Shown one piece after another: positions 50,091 to 60,652 of a stretch of 64,000 bases of DNA. Below the pieces are notes generated by a model. The model was not told where the DNA came from. It ran no database searches and saw nothing but the letters and a program-made list of their open reading frames with translations. The stretch's first letter is position 1. Every line of letters begins with the position of its first letter. A program made the position numbers and the translations under genes. This DNA comes from Parvibaculum sp. (GTDB taxonomy: Bacteria > Pseudomonadota > Alphaproteobacteria > Parvibaculales > Parvibaculaceae), in the NCBI RefSeq assembly GCF_030694575.1, contig NZ_JAUYUS010000024.1, positions 1-64,000 of the forward strand, in the 5' to 3' direction.

Positions 50091-51304
50091 ATGCCCGTCT
50101 GCTCGCGGCCGAGGATCAGCGCATGGACATCATGCGTGCCCTCATAGGTGTTCACCGCTTCGAGGTTCATGACGTGGCGGATGACGTGATACTCGTCCGA
50201 AACGCCATTGCCGCCATGCATGTCGCGAGCGACGCGGGCGATGTCCAGCGCCTTGCCGCAATTGTTGCGCTTCATCAGGGAGATGGAGGCGGGCGCTGCC
50301 GTCCCGGCGTCGAACATCCGGCCGAGTTGCAGGCAACCCTGCAGCCCGAGCGTGATTTCCGTCTGCATGTCGGCGAGCTTCTTCTGGACGAGCTGGTTCG
50401 CGGCGAGCGGCCGGCCGAATTGCTTGCGGTCGAGCGTATATTGCCTGGCCGCATGCCAGCAGAATTCCGCCGCGCCCATCGCGCCCCAGGCGATGCCGTA
50501 GCGCGCCCGGTTGAGGCAGCCGAAGGGACCGGCAAGCCCGCGCACATTCGGCAGCAGGTTCTCGTCCGGCACGAAGACATCCTGCAATGAAATCTCGCCG
50601 GTGATCGACGCGCGCAAGCTGAACTTGCCCTCGATCTTCGGCGTCTCGAAACCCTTGAAGCCGCGCTCGACCACAAAGCCTCGGATCACATCGTCTTCCG
50701 TCTTCGCCCAGACGACCGCGAGATCGGAAATCGGAGCATTGGTGATCCACATCTTTGCGCCGTTCAGCACATAGCCGCCATCGACCTTCTTCGCCCGCGT
50801 CTTCATGGAGCCCGGATCGGAGCCGTGATCGGGCTCGGTCAGGCCGAAACAGCCGACCCATTCGCCGGTCGCGAGCTTCGGCAGATATTTTTCGCGCTGC
50901 GCTTCGGTGCCATAGGCATAGATCGGGTGCATGACGAGCGAGGATTGCACGCTCATCGCCGAGCGATAGCCGCTGTCGACGCGCTCCACCTCTCGCGCGG
51001 CGAGCCCGTAGCAGACATAGGAGAGCCCCGCGCAACCGTATTTCTCCGGCAGCGTCAGCCCGAGCATGCCCTGCGCGCCCATCTCGTTCATGATCTCGCG
51101 ATGGAAAATCTCGTGCCGGTTCGCTTCCTTCACCCGCGTGAAAAGCTTCTCCTCGCAATAGGCGCGCGCGCTGTCGCGCACCATGCGTTCTTCCTCGGTG
51201 AGCTGTTCGTCCAGCAGCAACGGGTCCTGCCAGTTGAAGGAGGCGAGCGGCGGATTGGGCTTCTCGCCGGATTTCGCGGGGCTGGCTTCGGCGGCTTTGC
51301 TCAT
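50075..51304 (-). CDS. gcdH: Glutaryl-CoA dehydrogenase
   Basis: A 409-residue acyl-CoA dehydrogenase of the glutaryl-CoA type. It has [18 protein letters not shown] at the N-terminus, [38 protein letters not shown] and the catalytic Glu in [17 protein letters not shown]. It oxidises and decarboxylates glutaryl-CoA to crotonyl-CoA in lysine and aromatic breakdown. ATG 51304 follows GAGGAC; seven further residues from 51325 are possible. A LysR regulator gene lies next to it on the same strand. Confidence 0.9.
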   Translation of the reverse strand: MSKAAEASPAKSGEKPNPPLASFNWQDPLLLDEQLTEEERMVRDSARAYCEEKLFTRVKEANRHEIFHREIMNEMGAQGMLGLTLPEKYGCAGLSYVCYGLAAREVERVDSGYRSAMSVQSSLVMHPIYAYGTEAQREKYLPKLATGEWVGCFGLTEPDHGSDPGSMKTRAKKVDGGYVLNGAKMWITNAPISDLAVVWAKTEDDVIRGFVVERGFKGFETPKIEGKFSLRASITGEISLQDVFVPDENLLPNVRGLAGPFGCLNRARYGIAWGAMGAAEFCWHAARQYTLDRKQFGRPLAANQLVQKKLADMQTEITLGLQGCLQLGRMFDAGTAAPASISLMKRNNCGKALDIARVARDMHGGNGVSDEYHVIRHVMNLEAVNTYEGTHDVHALILGREQTGIQAFF

Positions 51305-51378
51305 GGGGAAGTCCTCGGGACGCAAGGGAAGGCTGGTTCGCGATTGATATAGCAGGGCAGGGCCCGGCGGGCGATAGC

Positions 51379-52308
51379 CTACTTGGCCGCCGCTTTTTTC
51401 GCGGGTTCCCGCATGCCGTGCCGGACATAGGCGCTCATTTCCTCGGCCAGATGGTCGAACATCAGCCGCATCCGCCGGCTCGTCTTCAAATCCTCATGCA
51501 TGGCGATCCAGACATCGAGCTCGAACTCGATCGCCCCCGGCAGCACCGGTACGAGATCGGGATAGCGGAGCGCGAGCGGGTACTGGCACATGCCGAAACC
51601 CACCCCGGCCCTGAGCGCCGCAAACTGCCCGACATCGCTGTCGCAGCGGAACGCGAACAGCTCGCGGCTGAGCGGAAAGCCGCCGAGGTCCTTCAGCCGC
51701 CGGATCGAGGATTCCCGGTCGAAACCGATGATCGGGTATTGCGTGAGGTCCTCGACCGATTGGGGCATGCCGAAGCGCTGGATCAGGTTCCTGTGGGCAT
51801 GGAGACCGAGCCCGATCGTGCCGCATTTCCGCGCCACGAGGGAGGATTGCGTCGGCCGGATCATGCGAATGGCGATGTCGGCGTCGCGGCGGATGAGGTC
51901 GTCCGTCCGGTTCGACAGCACGAGCTCGATGGCGATGCGCGGATGCTTCTCGCAAAAGGCGGCGAGGATCGGCGGCAGCACCTCGGTGCCGATCATCTCG
52001 CTTGCGGTGATGCGGACCGTCCCCCGGTCTTCCTCCGCCTGGCCGGAAGCCGCCCGCTGCAGCGCCTCCGCCGCCATCGACATGGCCTCGGCATGAGGCA
52101 CCAGCGACAGGGCCGCTTCCGTCGGCGCGAGGCCGCCCTGCGAGCGGGTGAAGAGGCCGACGCCGAGCGCCTCTTCCAGCGCATCCACATGCCGCCCCAC
52201 GGTCGGCTGCGTCAGGCCAAGCTGCCGCGCCGCGCCCGAAAGGCTCCCCTCCCGCACGACCGCAAGGAAGGACCGGTAAAGCTCCCAGCCGGGTTGTTCG
52301 TTGTTCAT
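51379..52308 (-). CDS. LysR-family regulator
   Basis: A 309-residue regulator: [45 protein letters not shown] at residues 14-56, then the periplasmic-binding-like effector domain ([21 protein letters not shown]). It lies divergent from an NAD-dependent epimerase-like gene, with 97 bp between that contain a symmetrical ATTCA-N4-TGAAT, the classic LysR arrangement. It probably controls that gene. Confidence 0.88.
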   Translation of the reverse strand: MNNEQPGWELYRSFLAVVREGSLSGAARQLGLTQPTVGRHVDALEEALGVGLFTRSQGGLAPTEAALSLVPHAEAMSMAAEALQRAASGQAEEDRGTVRITASEMIGTEVLPPILAAFCEKHPRIAIELVLSNRTDDLIRRDADIAIRMIRPTQSSLVARKCGTIGLGLHAHRNLIQRFGMPQSVEDLTQYPIIGFDRESSIRRLKDLGGFPLSRELFAFRCDSDVGQFAALRAGVGFGMCQYPLALRYPDLVPVLPGAIEFELDVWIAMHEDLKTSRRMRLMFDHLAEEMSAYVRHGMREPAKKAAAK

Positions 52309-52342
52309 ACAAAAACGTATATCAGATAGGAATATTTAGGCA

Positions 52343-52362
52343 ATTCATATTCATACGTGAAT
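52343..52362. promoter_or_regulatory. Candidate LysR operator
   Basis: ATTCATATTCATACGTGAAT holds two direct ATTCA copies (52343, 52349) and one TGAAT (52358), giving both ATTCA-N4-TGAAT and ATTCA-N10-TGAAT pairings. It stands between the divergent LysR and epimerase-like genes. Confidence 0.45.
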
Positions 52363-52405
52363 ACACCATTCTCCAGCCAACGAAACGGCGAACCGGAGAA
52401 AGACA

Positions 52406-53428
52406 ATGACCTCCACGGCCCTCATCCTCGGCGCGACAGGCGGCTTCGGCGGCGAAACGGCGCTGGCGCTCCACCGCCACGGCTGGCAGATCCGCGCCCT
52501 TCACCGCAATCCGAAAGCCGCCGCCCGCGCCCTGTCCGACATGCCCTTCATCGACTGGGTGAAGGGTGACGCCATGAACGCCGGAGACGTCCGCGCCGCC
52601 GCCGTGAATGTTGATGTGATCGTCCATGCCGTGAACCCGCCCGGCTACCGCAACTGGGGCGGTACCGTCCTCCCCATGATCGGCAACACGATCGCCGCTG
52701 CGAAAGAAGCGGGCGCCCGCATCGTCTTCCCCGGCACCGTCTATAATTTCGGGCCGGATGTCTTCCCGCTTCTCGCCGAAACCTCGCCGCAAAATCCGAA
52801 GACGCGCAAAGGCGCCCTCCGCGTCGAGATGGAACGCCGCCTTCGCGCCGCCTCGGAAGAGGGCGTGCCCGTGCTGATCCTGCGCGGCGGCGATTTCTTC
52901 GGCGGCCGCAATGCCGCCAACAACTGGTTCGCGCAGGGCCTCGTGACGCCCGGCAAGCGGCTGCGTTCCGTCACCTATCCGGGCCCGCATCGTGTCGGCC
53001 ACAACTGGGCTTATCTGCCGGACATGGCGGAGACGGTGGCGCGGCTGCTGTTGTGCGCGGATGAGCTGAAACCCTTCGAGGTCTTCCACTTCGGCGGCCA
53101 TTGGCTTGAGCAAGGCATCGAGATGGCGGACGCCGTCCGCTTCGCCGCCCGCAAGCCGGACCTCCCCGTGAAGCGTCTCCCCTGGTTCGCGCTCACGCTT
53201 CTCTCGCCCTTCGTCGAGACGTTCCGCGAGATGCGCGAGATGCGTTACCTCTGGAAAAAATCCGTGAAGCTCGATAATGCGAAACTCGTCGCCTTTCTCG
53301 GCCACGAGCCCCACACGCCTCTCGACATCGCCGTCCGCGCGACGCTCGCCGGCCTCGGCTGCATCGATATGGCGGACCCCTCCTCCCGTCCCGCAACCCT
53401 CTCCCTCACAGAAGGAACGATCCGATGA
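52406..53428 (+). CDS. NAD-dependent epimerase/dehydratase-like protein
   Basis: A 340-residue extended SDR-type protein: LILGATGGFGGETALAL is the nucleotide-binding loop, then HAVNPPGYRNWG and FPGTVYNFGPD. The usual Y-x-x-x-K is not plain; KTRKGALRVEMERRL stands at its place, so it may be an atypical NmrA-like protein. ATG 52406 follows CGGAGAAAG. A 36-codon membrane peptide gene overlaps its stop. Confidence 0.8.
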   Translation: MTSTALILGATGGFGGETALALHRHGWQIRALHRNPKAAARALSDMPFIDWVKGDAMNAGDVRAAAVNVDVIVHAVNPPGYRNWGGTVLPMIGNTIAAAKEAGARIVFPGTVYNFGPDVFPLLAETSPQNPKTRKGALRVEMERRLRAASEEGVPVLILRGGDFFGGRNAANNWFAQGLVTPGKRLRSVTYPGPHRVGHNWAYLPDMAETVARLLLCADELKPFEVFHFGGHWLEQGIEMADAVRFAARKPDLPVKRLPWFALTLLSPFVETFREMREMRYLWKKSVKLDNAKLVAFLGHEPHTPLDIAVRATLAGLGCIDMADPSSRPATLSLTEGTIR

Positions 53429-53535
53429 CCCGCATGAACCGCATCGAACGCATGTTCAACGTCCTCGTCCTCACCACTCTCGCGCTCTACGTCATGAGCT
53501 TCCTGCACGAGACGGCCGGGCAATACCTGGTCTGA
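53425..53535 (+). CDS. Small single-helix membrane peptide
   Basis: A 36-residue frame that starts at the ATGA overlap with the epimerase-like gene. It contains a hydrophobic stretch FNVLVLTTLALYVMSFL after a basic start (TRMNRIERM), the pattern of a small single-helix membrane protein. The overlap favours coupled translation. No homologue is known to me. Confidence 0.5.
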   Translation: MTRMNRIERMFNVLVLTTLALYVMSFLHETAGQYLV

Positions 53536-53537
53536 GG

Positions 53538-53873
53538 CTATTGGAAGTAGCGTGCCAGATCGTCGGGGATCGGCATGGGTTTCACGGGGCTCACATTCGC
53601 ACGGCCTGTATTGCCGAGCGGCACGGCACCCACCAGAGATCCCGCCGAACCGGCGATCCTGACGATCTGGCCTCTGACTTCCTTCCGGTCGCCCTTGCGC
53701 CAGCCCGCCTTCAGCATCCAGTAGTGGCTGACGACATGCGGAATATAGTTGCGCTGCCCGAGTATATGCGCGCGTTCGAGGCGCGAGAGGCAGCCGTCAT
53801 AATCGCCCGCCCGATAGAGACGCTTCGCCGCCGCCATTTCGGTCTCGTAAGCCGCGCGCAGTTCCTTCCGCAT
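53538..53873 (-). CDS. DUF3703 family protein
   Basis: A 111-residue protein starting at ATG 53873: KELRAAYETEMAAAKRLYRAGDY, AHILGQRNYIPHVVSHYWML and GNTGRANVSPVKPMPIPDDL are DUF3703 hallmarks. The function is unknown. It is encoded 30 bp after the AraC-type regulator gene on the same strand and may be under its control. Confidence 0.85.
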   Translation of the reverse strand: MRKELRAAYETEMAAAKRLYRAGDYDGCLSRLERAHILGQRNYIPHVVSHYWMLKAGWRKGDRKEVRGQIVRIAGSAGSLVGAVPLGNTGRANVSPVKPMPIPDDLARYFQ

Positions 53874-53902
53874 ATCGTGCCCTTTCCGGTTGCGGATGAA
53901 AC

Positions 53903-54685
53903 CTAGGCGCCGCCGCCTTTCGGTACTTGAACAAACCGGCTGTGGCGGACGACGGCGAAGGGATTGATGCCGAACATTTTCTGACAGGTCCGGCTGAGAT
54001 GGGCGGAATCGGAAAAGCCCGCCGCATGGGCCGCCTCGGTGAGCGTCGCGCCTGCCATCGCCCTGTCCATCGCATCGTTGAGCCGCAGCCACAGCAGATA
54101 ACGCCGGATCGGCACGCCGGTCTGCTCCTTGAAGATATGCGTCAGACGGCTGTCCGAAAGCCCCACCTCCTTCGCCAGTTCGCGGAGCGTCACCCGCTTT
54201 TCCGGCAATGCGCGCAGGTGGTCGAGAAGCGCCGCGATCCGCACGTCCATCGGTGGCAAAGGCTCCATGTCCGGCACGAGCTCCCGCGCGAGATCGCCCA
54301 GGATCGAGGCTGGTTCATCAGGGGCGGGCCGGGCAAGCAGCGCCCTTGCGGCGCCGGCAATATGCGGGGGCAGGGTGACGAAAGCGCTGTTCTCCAGCCA
54401 GCGCATCCCGATCCGTCGCGCGTGGACCTCTTCGGGTTCGAGAAGAAGCACGGCCACTTCCATGCCTCTGCTGTCCAGCCGGTGGAGAATATCGGATCCC
54501 GCCACAACGCCTTCCGCCCGAACGGATCGCCCGTCGCATTCGAAATCGAAAGCGCCGTCGAGCCCGATGGAAATTTGAAGCGCGTGGTGGCGATGCGGCG
54601 CAACGTCGATCGTCTCGCCCCGAATGAGGATCGACATGTCCCGTCTGGACACACGCAGTCCGGAAATCGCGCGGCGTTCACCCAT
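53903..54685 (-). CDS. AraC-family regulator
   Basis: A 260-residue regulator with an N-terminal cupin-like part (PHRHHALQISIGLDGAFDF) and a C-terminal double HTH: VTLRELAKEVGLSDSRLTHIFKEQTGVPIRRYLLWLRL and TLTEAAHAAGFSDSAHLSRTCQKMFG. Start may also be ATG 54637. It precedes a DUF3703 gene. Confidence 0.85.
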   Translation of the reverse strand: MGERRAISGLRVSRRDMSILIRGETIDVAPHRHHALQISIGLDGAFDFECDGRSVRAEGVVAGSDILHRLDSRGMEVAVLLLEPEEVHARRIGMRWLENSAFVTLPPHIAGAARALLARPAPDEPASILGDLARELVPDMEPLPPMDVRIAALLDHLRALPEKRVTLRELAKEVGLSDSRLTHIFKEQTGVPIRRYLLWLRLNDAMDRAMAGATLTEAAHAAGFSDSAHLSRTCQKMFGINPFAVVRHSRFVQVPKGGGA

Positions 54686-54779
54686 GCCTTATTGATCGCG
54701 ATGGGGAGTGAAATGGCAAGGCTGTGAAAACGGCGGCGGAATCCGTTCCGCCGCCGTCCTGTGCCGAAAAGCCGGAGCT

Positions 54780-55787
54780 TTACTCTGCTGCCGCCCTCGA
54801 AGCCGTCAGCGCTTCCGCCGGCATCCGCTCCGCGAATTCGCGGCAGGCCTGCACATATTCGCGCTTCAGCCGGTCCACGAGTTCCTGCACGGGCGGCGCG
54901 TCGACGATCTGGCCGATGCCCTGGCCGGAGCCCCAGATGTCCTTCCACGCCTTCTGCTTCATGTTGCCGCCCGAGCCGAAATTCATCTTCGACTTGTCGG
55001 CTTCCGGCAAATTGTGGGGATCGAGCCCCGCCGCCGCGACGGACGGCGCGAGATAATTGCCGTGCACGCCGGTAAAGAGGTTCGTGTAGACGATATCCTC
55101 TGCCGCATACTGGACAAGATGATCCTTGTACGCCTGATCGGCGTTCGCCTCGGCCGTGGCCACGAACCGCGTGCCCATATAGGCGAGGTCGGCACCCATC
55201 GCGAGCGCGCCCGCGATGCCCCAGCCGTCGCTGAGTGCGCCGGACAGGATCACGGTTCCCTTGAACCACTGCTTCACCTCGCGCACCAGCGCGAAGGGCG
55301 ACAGCGTGCCCGCATGTCCGCCCGCACCCGCGCAGACGAGGATCAGCCCGTCCACGCCCTGTTCCGCCGCCTTCTTCGCATGCTTCACATTGATGACGTC
55401 GTGGAAGACCTTGCCGCCATAGGTATGCGCCGCGTCGATCACCTCGGCCGGCGGGCGGAGCGACGTGATGATGATCGGCACTTCGAGCTTCGTGCAGACG
55501 TCGATGTCATGTGCCAGCCGGTCGTTCGAGGCATGGCAGATCTGGTTGACCGCGAAAGGCGCAACCTTCTTCTCGGGATGCTTCGCCTGGTATTCGCCAA
55601 GCTCGCCCTTGATCCGCGTGATCCACTCTTCCAGTACATGTGCCGGCCGCGCATTGAGCGCCGGGAACGAGCCGACGATGCCCGCCTTGCACTGCGCGAT
55701 CACCAGCTCCGGGCCGGAAACGATGAAGAGCGGAGACCCGATGACGGGTATCTCCAGGCTGTTTTTCAGAATGTCGGGTAGCGCCAT
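54780..55787 (-). CDS. Nitronate monooxygenase-family flavin oxidoreductase
   Basis: A 335-residue FMN TIM barrel: SPLFIVSGPELVIAQCKAGIVGSFPALNAR, the catalytic-type AGAGGHAGTLSPFALV, and ILSGALSDGWGIAGALAMGADLAYMGTRFVAT, which binds the phosphate of FMN. Members oxidise nitronates or act as enoyl or quinone reductases. ATG 55787 follows GGAGGAC. A second, divergent member is at 57018. Confidence 0.88.
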   Translation of the reverse strand: MALPDILKNSLEIPVIGSPLFIVSGPELVIAQCKAGIVGSFPALNARPAHVLEEWITRIKGELGEYQAKHPEKKVAPFAVNQICHASNDRLAHDIDVCTKLEVPIIITSLRPPAEVIDAAHTYGGKVFHDVINVKHAKKAAEQGVDGLILVCAGAGGHAGTLSPFALVREVKQWFKGTVILSGALSDGWGIAGALAMGADLAYMGTRFVATAEANADQAYKDHLVQYAAEDIVYTNLFTGVHGNYLAPSVAAAGLDPHNLPEADKSKMNFGSGGNMKQKAWKDIWGSGQGIGQIVDAPPVQELVDRLKREYVQACREFAERMPAEALTASRAAAE

Positions 55788-55880
55788 GTCGGTGTCCTCC
55801 GCAAATTCACTGTGCTCAATATGGACCGGATCACGCTGTTATGCCTGTTCAGCGCTGAATGCCGGGGTGTTCGGATACGT

Positions 55881-56792
55881 TCAGGTAATATTGCGTCCCG
55901 CCAGCCGGTCGCGGTCCACCTTCGCCTTCTCGCCGAGGAAATCGATGACGGCGCGCACGGGCGCGGTATCGCGCAGGTCGGGATGCGCGAGCAGCCACAT
56001 CTCCGTGCCGTTGGCGAGCTTCTGCGGCGCGATGCGGATGAGGTCGTCATAATGGTCGCCGGTCAGGCAGACCAGCGTCGAGATGCCGACACCCGCCCTG
56101 ACCGCTTGTACGAGATCGGCGTCCGAGAAACAGCGCAGCGCCACCCGCGCGCCCTGCGTCACATGCGCGAGCCAGTCGGCGAGTTCCACTTCCGCCGCCC
56201 GTCCGCCGAAGCCGATGATCCGGTGCTCTTTCCATTCCTCGCGCTTCGAGGGCAGGCCAAAGCGTTCCGCATAGGAGCGCGACGCATAGAAGCCGACGCC
56301 GATGCGGCCGATCTTGCGGCCCACCACGTTCTCGCGCCCCGGCCCATAGGGCCGGATCACGATGTCGGCGTCGCGCCGCTTCACCGAAACCTGCGTCACC
56401 TCGTTCACGATCTCGATTTCGATGCCGGGGTGCCGCGCCGCGAATTCGTCGAGATAGGGCATGAACCAGTAGGAAGCGATGCTGTGCGGAATGGCGACGC
56501 GCACCAGCCCCTGCGCCTGGCCGTCCTCGCTCGATGCCGCATGCAGCGCGCGCTCGGCGGCAAGCGACATCGGCTCCACTTCCGCGCGCAATCGCTCGCC
56601 CGCGCCCGTCAGCGCATAGCCGGTCGGCTCCCGCACGAAAAGCTTGGTACCGAGCCGCTTCTCCAGCGTCGCGATGTGGCGGCCGACGGTGGCGTGGCTG
56701 AGCTTCAGCCGCCGGCCCGCGCCGGAAAGGCTCTGCGTATCCACCACCGCGAGGAAAATGCGATAGGCGTCCCAATTGGCGTCGTTGTTCAT
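55881..56792 (-). CDS. LysR-family regulator
   Basis: About 303 residues: NNDANWDAYRIFLAVVDTQ, then HTH SLSGAGRRLKLSHATVGRHIATLEKRLGTKLF and an effector domain (GLVRVAIPHSIASYWFMPYL). ATG 56792 is taken; ATG 56807 would add 5 residues. It lies between two nitronate-monooxygenase-family genes, same strand as the first and divergent from the second, and may control either. Confidence 0.85.
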   Translation of the reverse strand: MNNDANWDAYRIFLAVVDTQSLSGAGRRLKLSHATVGRHIATLEKRLGTKLFVREPTGYALTGAGERLRAEVEPMSLAAERALHAASSEDGQAQGLVRVAIPHSIASYWFMPYLDEFAARHPGIEIEIVNEVTQVSVKRRDADIVIRPYGPGRENVVGRKIGRIGVGFYASRSYAERFGLPSKREEWKEHRIIGFGGRAAEVELADWLAHVTQGARVALRCFSDADLVQAVRAGVGISTLVCLTGDHYDDLIRIAPQKLANGTEMWLLAHPDLRDTAPVRAVIDFLGEKAKVDRDRLAGRNIT

Positions 56793-56972
56793 GGCTGAAC
56801 AATCCATTGTCCGATCTTGTCGCGGCAGACTGCGCCGGTTTTTCGCTCTTTTCAAGAACTTGCGAAGCCTTGGGAGACGCTGCGGCAACGTGTTTTTGCC
56901 GTCGTCCCCGCCGATTCCCGGCGTGCAATGCCGATCCGCCTTCTGCTAAAACAGCGCCATACAAGGAATTAG

Positions 56973-58016
<1,044 letters not shown>

Positions 58017-58036
58017 TCCGCCTCCACGAAACAAAA

Positions 58037-58065
58037 GCCCGCGCCGGAAACGGCGCGGGCTTTTT
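58037..58065. terminator. Bidirectional intrinsic terminator
   Basis: A 9-bp perfect stem (GCCCGCGCC/GGCGCGGGC) with a 6-base loop, five T after it and an A-rich tract before it. It serves both the flavin oxidoreductase gene and the convergent Crp/Fnr gene, whose stop codon touches it. Confidence 0.92.
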
Positions 58066-58769
58066 CATGGGCGCTCCGCCGCCGCCAACCGCCTCAACGC
58101 CGCCGCATCGCGAATACCGATCTCCCGGTAGCCAAGCGCGACCACCCCCCGCCTCTCGAAATCCCTCAATATGAGATTGACTGTCTTCCGCGACAGGCCG
58201 GCCATTTCGGCAAGCTCATCCTGGCGTATCGGCAGCGTGGCGGTGCCGTCTTCATTGGCCCATACGGCCGCATAGGCCTGCAGCCGCGATGCAACCTGCG
58301 TCTGCGGCGGCAGGCGCGATCGTTCCGCGAGCACCTTCACCGCCCATGTGAGCTGCTCGGTCGCCAGTTCCGCGAAATGCAGCCAGAGCGACGGCAGGTC
58401 GCGGGCAATCGCCGCCAGTGCCTGCTGCGGAATGAAAATGATCTCCGAGCGTTCATGCGCCACCGCCGTGGTGACGCGCCGCCCGCCGAGTACCTGCGCG
58501 GCATAGCCGAAGATTGAACTGGGCCCGGAAATATTGACGGGCACGTCCTCGCCATTGTCGAGCGCCACATAGGTCGTCACGGAGCCGCTGAGCACGCCAT
58601 AGAGACCGTGCGCCTCGTCGCCCGCATCGTAGATCCAATGCCCCGCTTCCACCGTCGAAACCTGCGCATGGGCGACAAGCTTGCGCCGCAGTTCGGCCGG
58701 ACGCCGCGCGAACCAGTAGTTCCGCCCGAGCATGGCCGCCACGCGTTCGGAGGTTGGGGTCTTTTCCAT
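58065..58769 (-). CDS. Crp/Fnr-family regulator
   Basis: A 234-residue regulator: beta-roll sensor (about 10-125), long dimer helix, and HTH LPIRQDELAEMAGLSRKTVNLILRDFERRG. It has no Cys cluster. The recognition helix SRKTVNLILRD lacks the E-x-x-x-R of FNR/FixK, so it should read another half-site. The perfect TTGTTAC-N4-GTAACAA palindrome 14 bp upstream of its start is the likely own operator and may also control the divergent TauD-type gene. Confidence 0.85.
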   Translation of the reverse strand: MEKTPTSERVAAMLGRNYWFARRPAELRRKLVAHAQVSTVEAGHWIYDAGDEAHGLYGVLSGSVTTYVALDNGEDVPVNISGPSSIFGYAAQVLGGRRVTTAVAHERSEIIFIPQQALAAIARDLPSLWLHFAELATEQLTWAVKVLAERSRLPPQTQVASRLQAYAAVWANEDGTATLPIRQDELAEMAGLSRKTVNLILRDFERRGVVALGYREIGIRDAAALRRLAAAERP

Positions 58770-58782
58770 GATCTAAGCCCTA

Positions 58783-58802
58783 ATTGTTACTTCCGTAACA
58801 AT
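58783..58802. promoter_or_regulatory. Perfect 20-bp palindromic operator
   Basis: ATTGTTACTTCCGTAACAAT is an inverted repeat with 8-bp arms and a 4-bp spacer, the geometry of Crp/Fnr sites but with TGTTAC half-sites instead of TTGAT. It is 14 bp from the Crp/Fnr-type gene and about 70 bp before the TauD-type gene. Confidence 0.8.
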
Positions 58803-58869
58803 CTATACTCCGCACAGGCTTAGCCTCAACCCCATGACCGGCAAACCGGCGCTTCACGTGGAGGAAATC

Positions 58870-59700
58870 ATGGGTGCGATCGAAGTACGGAAAATGACGG
58901 GCGGCTGCGGCGCCGAAGTGCTTGGCGTCGATCTGGCGAAGCTTGGCAACTCGGACATGGAGGCCGTGCGGCAGGCCTATGTCGACTACGGCGTCGTCTT
59001 CTTCCGCGACCAGAACCTCACACCCGAGGATCACATCGCCTTCGCGCGCCGCTGGGGCGAGATCGACATCAACAAGTTCTTCACGCCGACGCAAAATCCG
59101 CTCATCGCCGAGGTGCGGAAGGAGAAGGATCAGACCGTCAATATCGGCGGCGGCTGGCACACGGATCATTCCTACGACATCGAACCCGCAATGGGCTCCG
59201 TGCTCGTGGCGCGCGAACTCCCGGACGAGGGCGGCGACACACTGTTCGCCAGCATGTATGCCGCTTACGACGCGCTGACGCCGGGCCTGAAGAAAACGCT
59301 GGAGGGCCTGCGCGCCGTCCATTCCAACGCGCATGTGTTCGGCGCCGCCGGCTTCTACAAGAACAGCGATCAGGGCAAGGGCTTCAAGGGCGAAAATCTC
59401 GTCAGCGAGGCGGTTCACCCCGTCGTCGTCACGCATCCGCTGAGCGGCAAGAAGGCGCTCTACGTCAATCCCGCTTTCACCACCCATTTCGAGGGCTGGA
59501 GCTGGCTGGAGAGCAAGCCGCTCCTCGACTATCTCTTCGCCCATGCGGTGCGGCCCGAATTCACCTGCCGCTTCCAGTGGCGCGACGGTTCGGTCGCCTT
59601 CTGGGACAACCGGGCCACCTGGCACTACGCCGTCAACGACTATCACGGCGACAAGCGCCTGATGCACCGCATCACCATCGCGGGCGCGCCGCTGCAATAG
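58870..59700 (+). CDS. TauD/TfdA-type Fe(II)/2-oxoglutarate dioxygenase
   Basis: From ATG 58870 (GGAGGA 5 bases upstream) 276 residues; ATG 58834 is also in frame. The iron ligands are His and Asp in GGWHTDHSYD and a late His in ATWHYAVND; the 2-oxoglutarate Arg is in LMHRITIAG. The enzyme oxidises a substrate while decarboxylating 2-oxoglutarate; members attack taurine, alkyl sulfates, 2,4-D and carnitine precursors. A second copy follows 80 bp downstream. Confidence 0.88.
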   Translation: MGAIEVRKMTGGCGAEVLGVDLAKLGNSDMEAVRQAYVDYGVVFFRDQNLTPEDHIAFARRWGEIDINKFFTPTQNPLIAEVRKEKDQTVNIGGGWHTDHSYDIEPAMGSVLVARELPDEGGDTLFASMYAAYDALTPGLKKTLEGLRAVHSNAHVFGAAGFYKNSDQGKGFKGENLVSEAVHPVVVTHPLSGKKALYVNPAFTTHFEGWSWLESKPLLDYLFAHAVRPEFTCRFQWRDGSVAFWDNRATWHYAVNDYHGDKRLMHRITIAGAPLQ

Positions 59701-59782
59701 GTCCCCTGCAATAGGTTTTGCCGGGCGAGCCGATGTGGCAATCTCTCCCGAAAGCTCCACGAAGGGAGCAGGGGAGGGAACC

Positions 59783-60652
59783 ATGTCGCAAGCCGCCGCG
59801 AAACCGCGCAACATCCATGTGACGCCGAACGCCACCGGCTTCGGCGCCGAAATCACCGGCCTCGATCTTTCGCGGCCGCTGCCGCCCGAGGTGCTGGCGG
59901 AAGTGAAACAGGCATGGGCGGACCACGCCGTCGTCTGGTTTCCCGATCAGCCGCTCACGCATGATGAGCTCGAAGCCTTCACGCTCCAGATCGGCCCCTT
60001 CGGCCACGATCCCTTCATCGCGCCGATGGAAGGCCGTCCGCATATCCTGGAGCTTCGCCGCGAGCCGGATGAGAAGGCGCGGAATTTCGGCGCCGGCTGG
60101 CATTCCGACTGGAGCTTCCAGCACGAGCCGCCCGCCGCGACCCTCCTTCATTCCAAGGTGACGCCCCCCGTCGGCGGCGACACGCTCTATGCGGATTGCA
60201 CGCGCGCATACGACGCACTCTCGGACGTGATGAAGAAGATGCTCGCCGGCCTCACCGCCATTCACAGTGCAGCGCTTCCCTACGGCACCAAGGGCATCTT
60301 CGCGCAGGAAAAAGAACAACGGACAATGAAAATCATTGTCAGCAAGGAAGCGGAAAAGACCTGCCCGCATCCGCTCATCCGCACGCATCCCGTGACGGGC
60401 CGCAAGGCGCTTTACGTCAGCCCCGTCTATACCGTCGGCATCGAAGGCATGACGCATGAGGAGTCCGCCGCCATTCTCGGTTTCCTTTACACCCACATGA
60501 CGAAGGACGAATTCGTCTACCGCCACAAATGGCGCGAGAACATGCTCACCATGTGGGACAACCGCTGCACGCTGCATTTCGCCGACGGCGGCTATGACGG
60601 TCATCTGCGTGTCATGCACCGCACGACTGTCGCTGGTGATGTTCCGCATTAA
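59783..60652 (+). CDS. TauD/TfdA-type dioxygenase, second copy
   Basis: A 289-residue relative of the previous gene: GFGAEITGLDLSRPL, iron ligands in AGWHSDWSFQ and a late His in CTLHFADGGYDG, Arg in VMHRTTVAGD. ATG 59783 follows GGGAGGGAA. The two probably form one unit under the palindromic operator. They differ enough to have different substrates. Confidence 0.88.
   Translation: MSQAAAKPRNIHVTPNATGFGAEITGLDLSRPLPPEVLAEVKQAWADHAVVWFPDQPLTHDELEAFTLQIGPFGHDPFIAPMEGRPHILELRREPDEKARNFGAGWHSDWSFQHEPPAATLLHSKVTPPVGGDTLYADCTRAYDALSDVMKKMLAGLTAIHSAALPYGTKGIFAQEKEQRTMKIIVSKEAEKTCPHPLIRTHPVTGRKALYVSPVYTVGIEGMTHEESAAILGFLYTHMTKDEFVYRHKWRENMLTMWDNRCTLHFADGGYDGHLRVMHRTTVAGDVPH

Noticed and set aside
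54685-54704. TTGATCGCGATGGG as a FixK box.
   Set aside because: The right half (ATGGG) matches ATCAA at only two of five positions.
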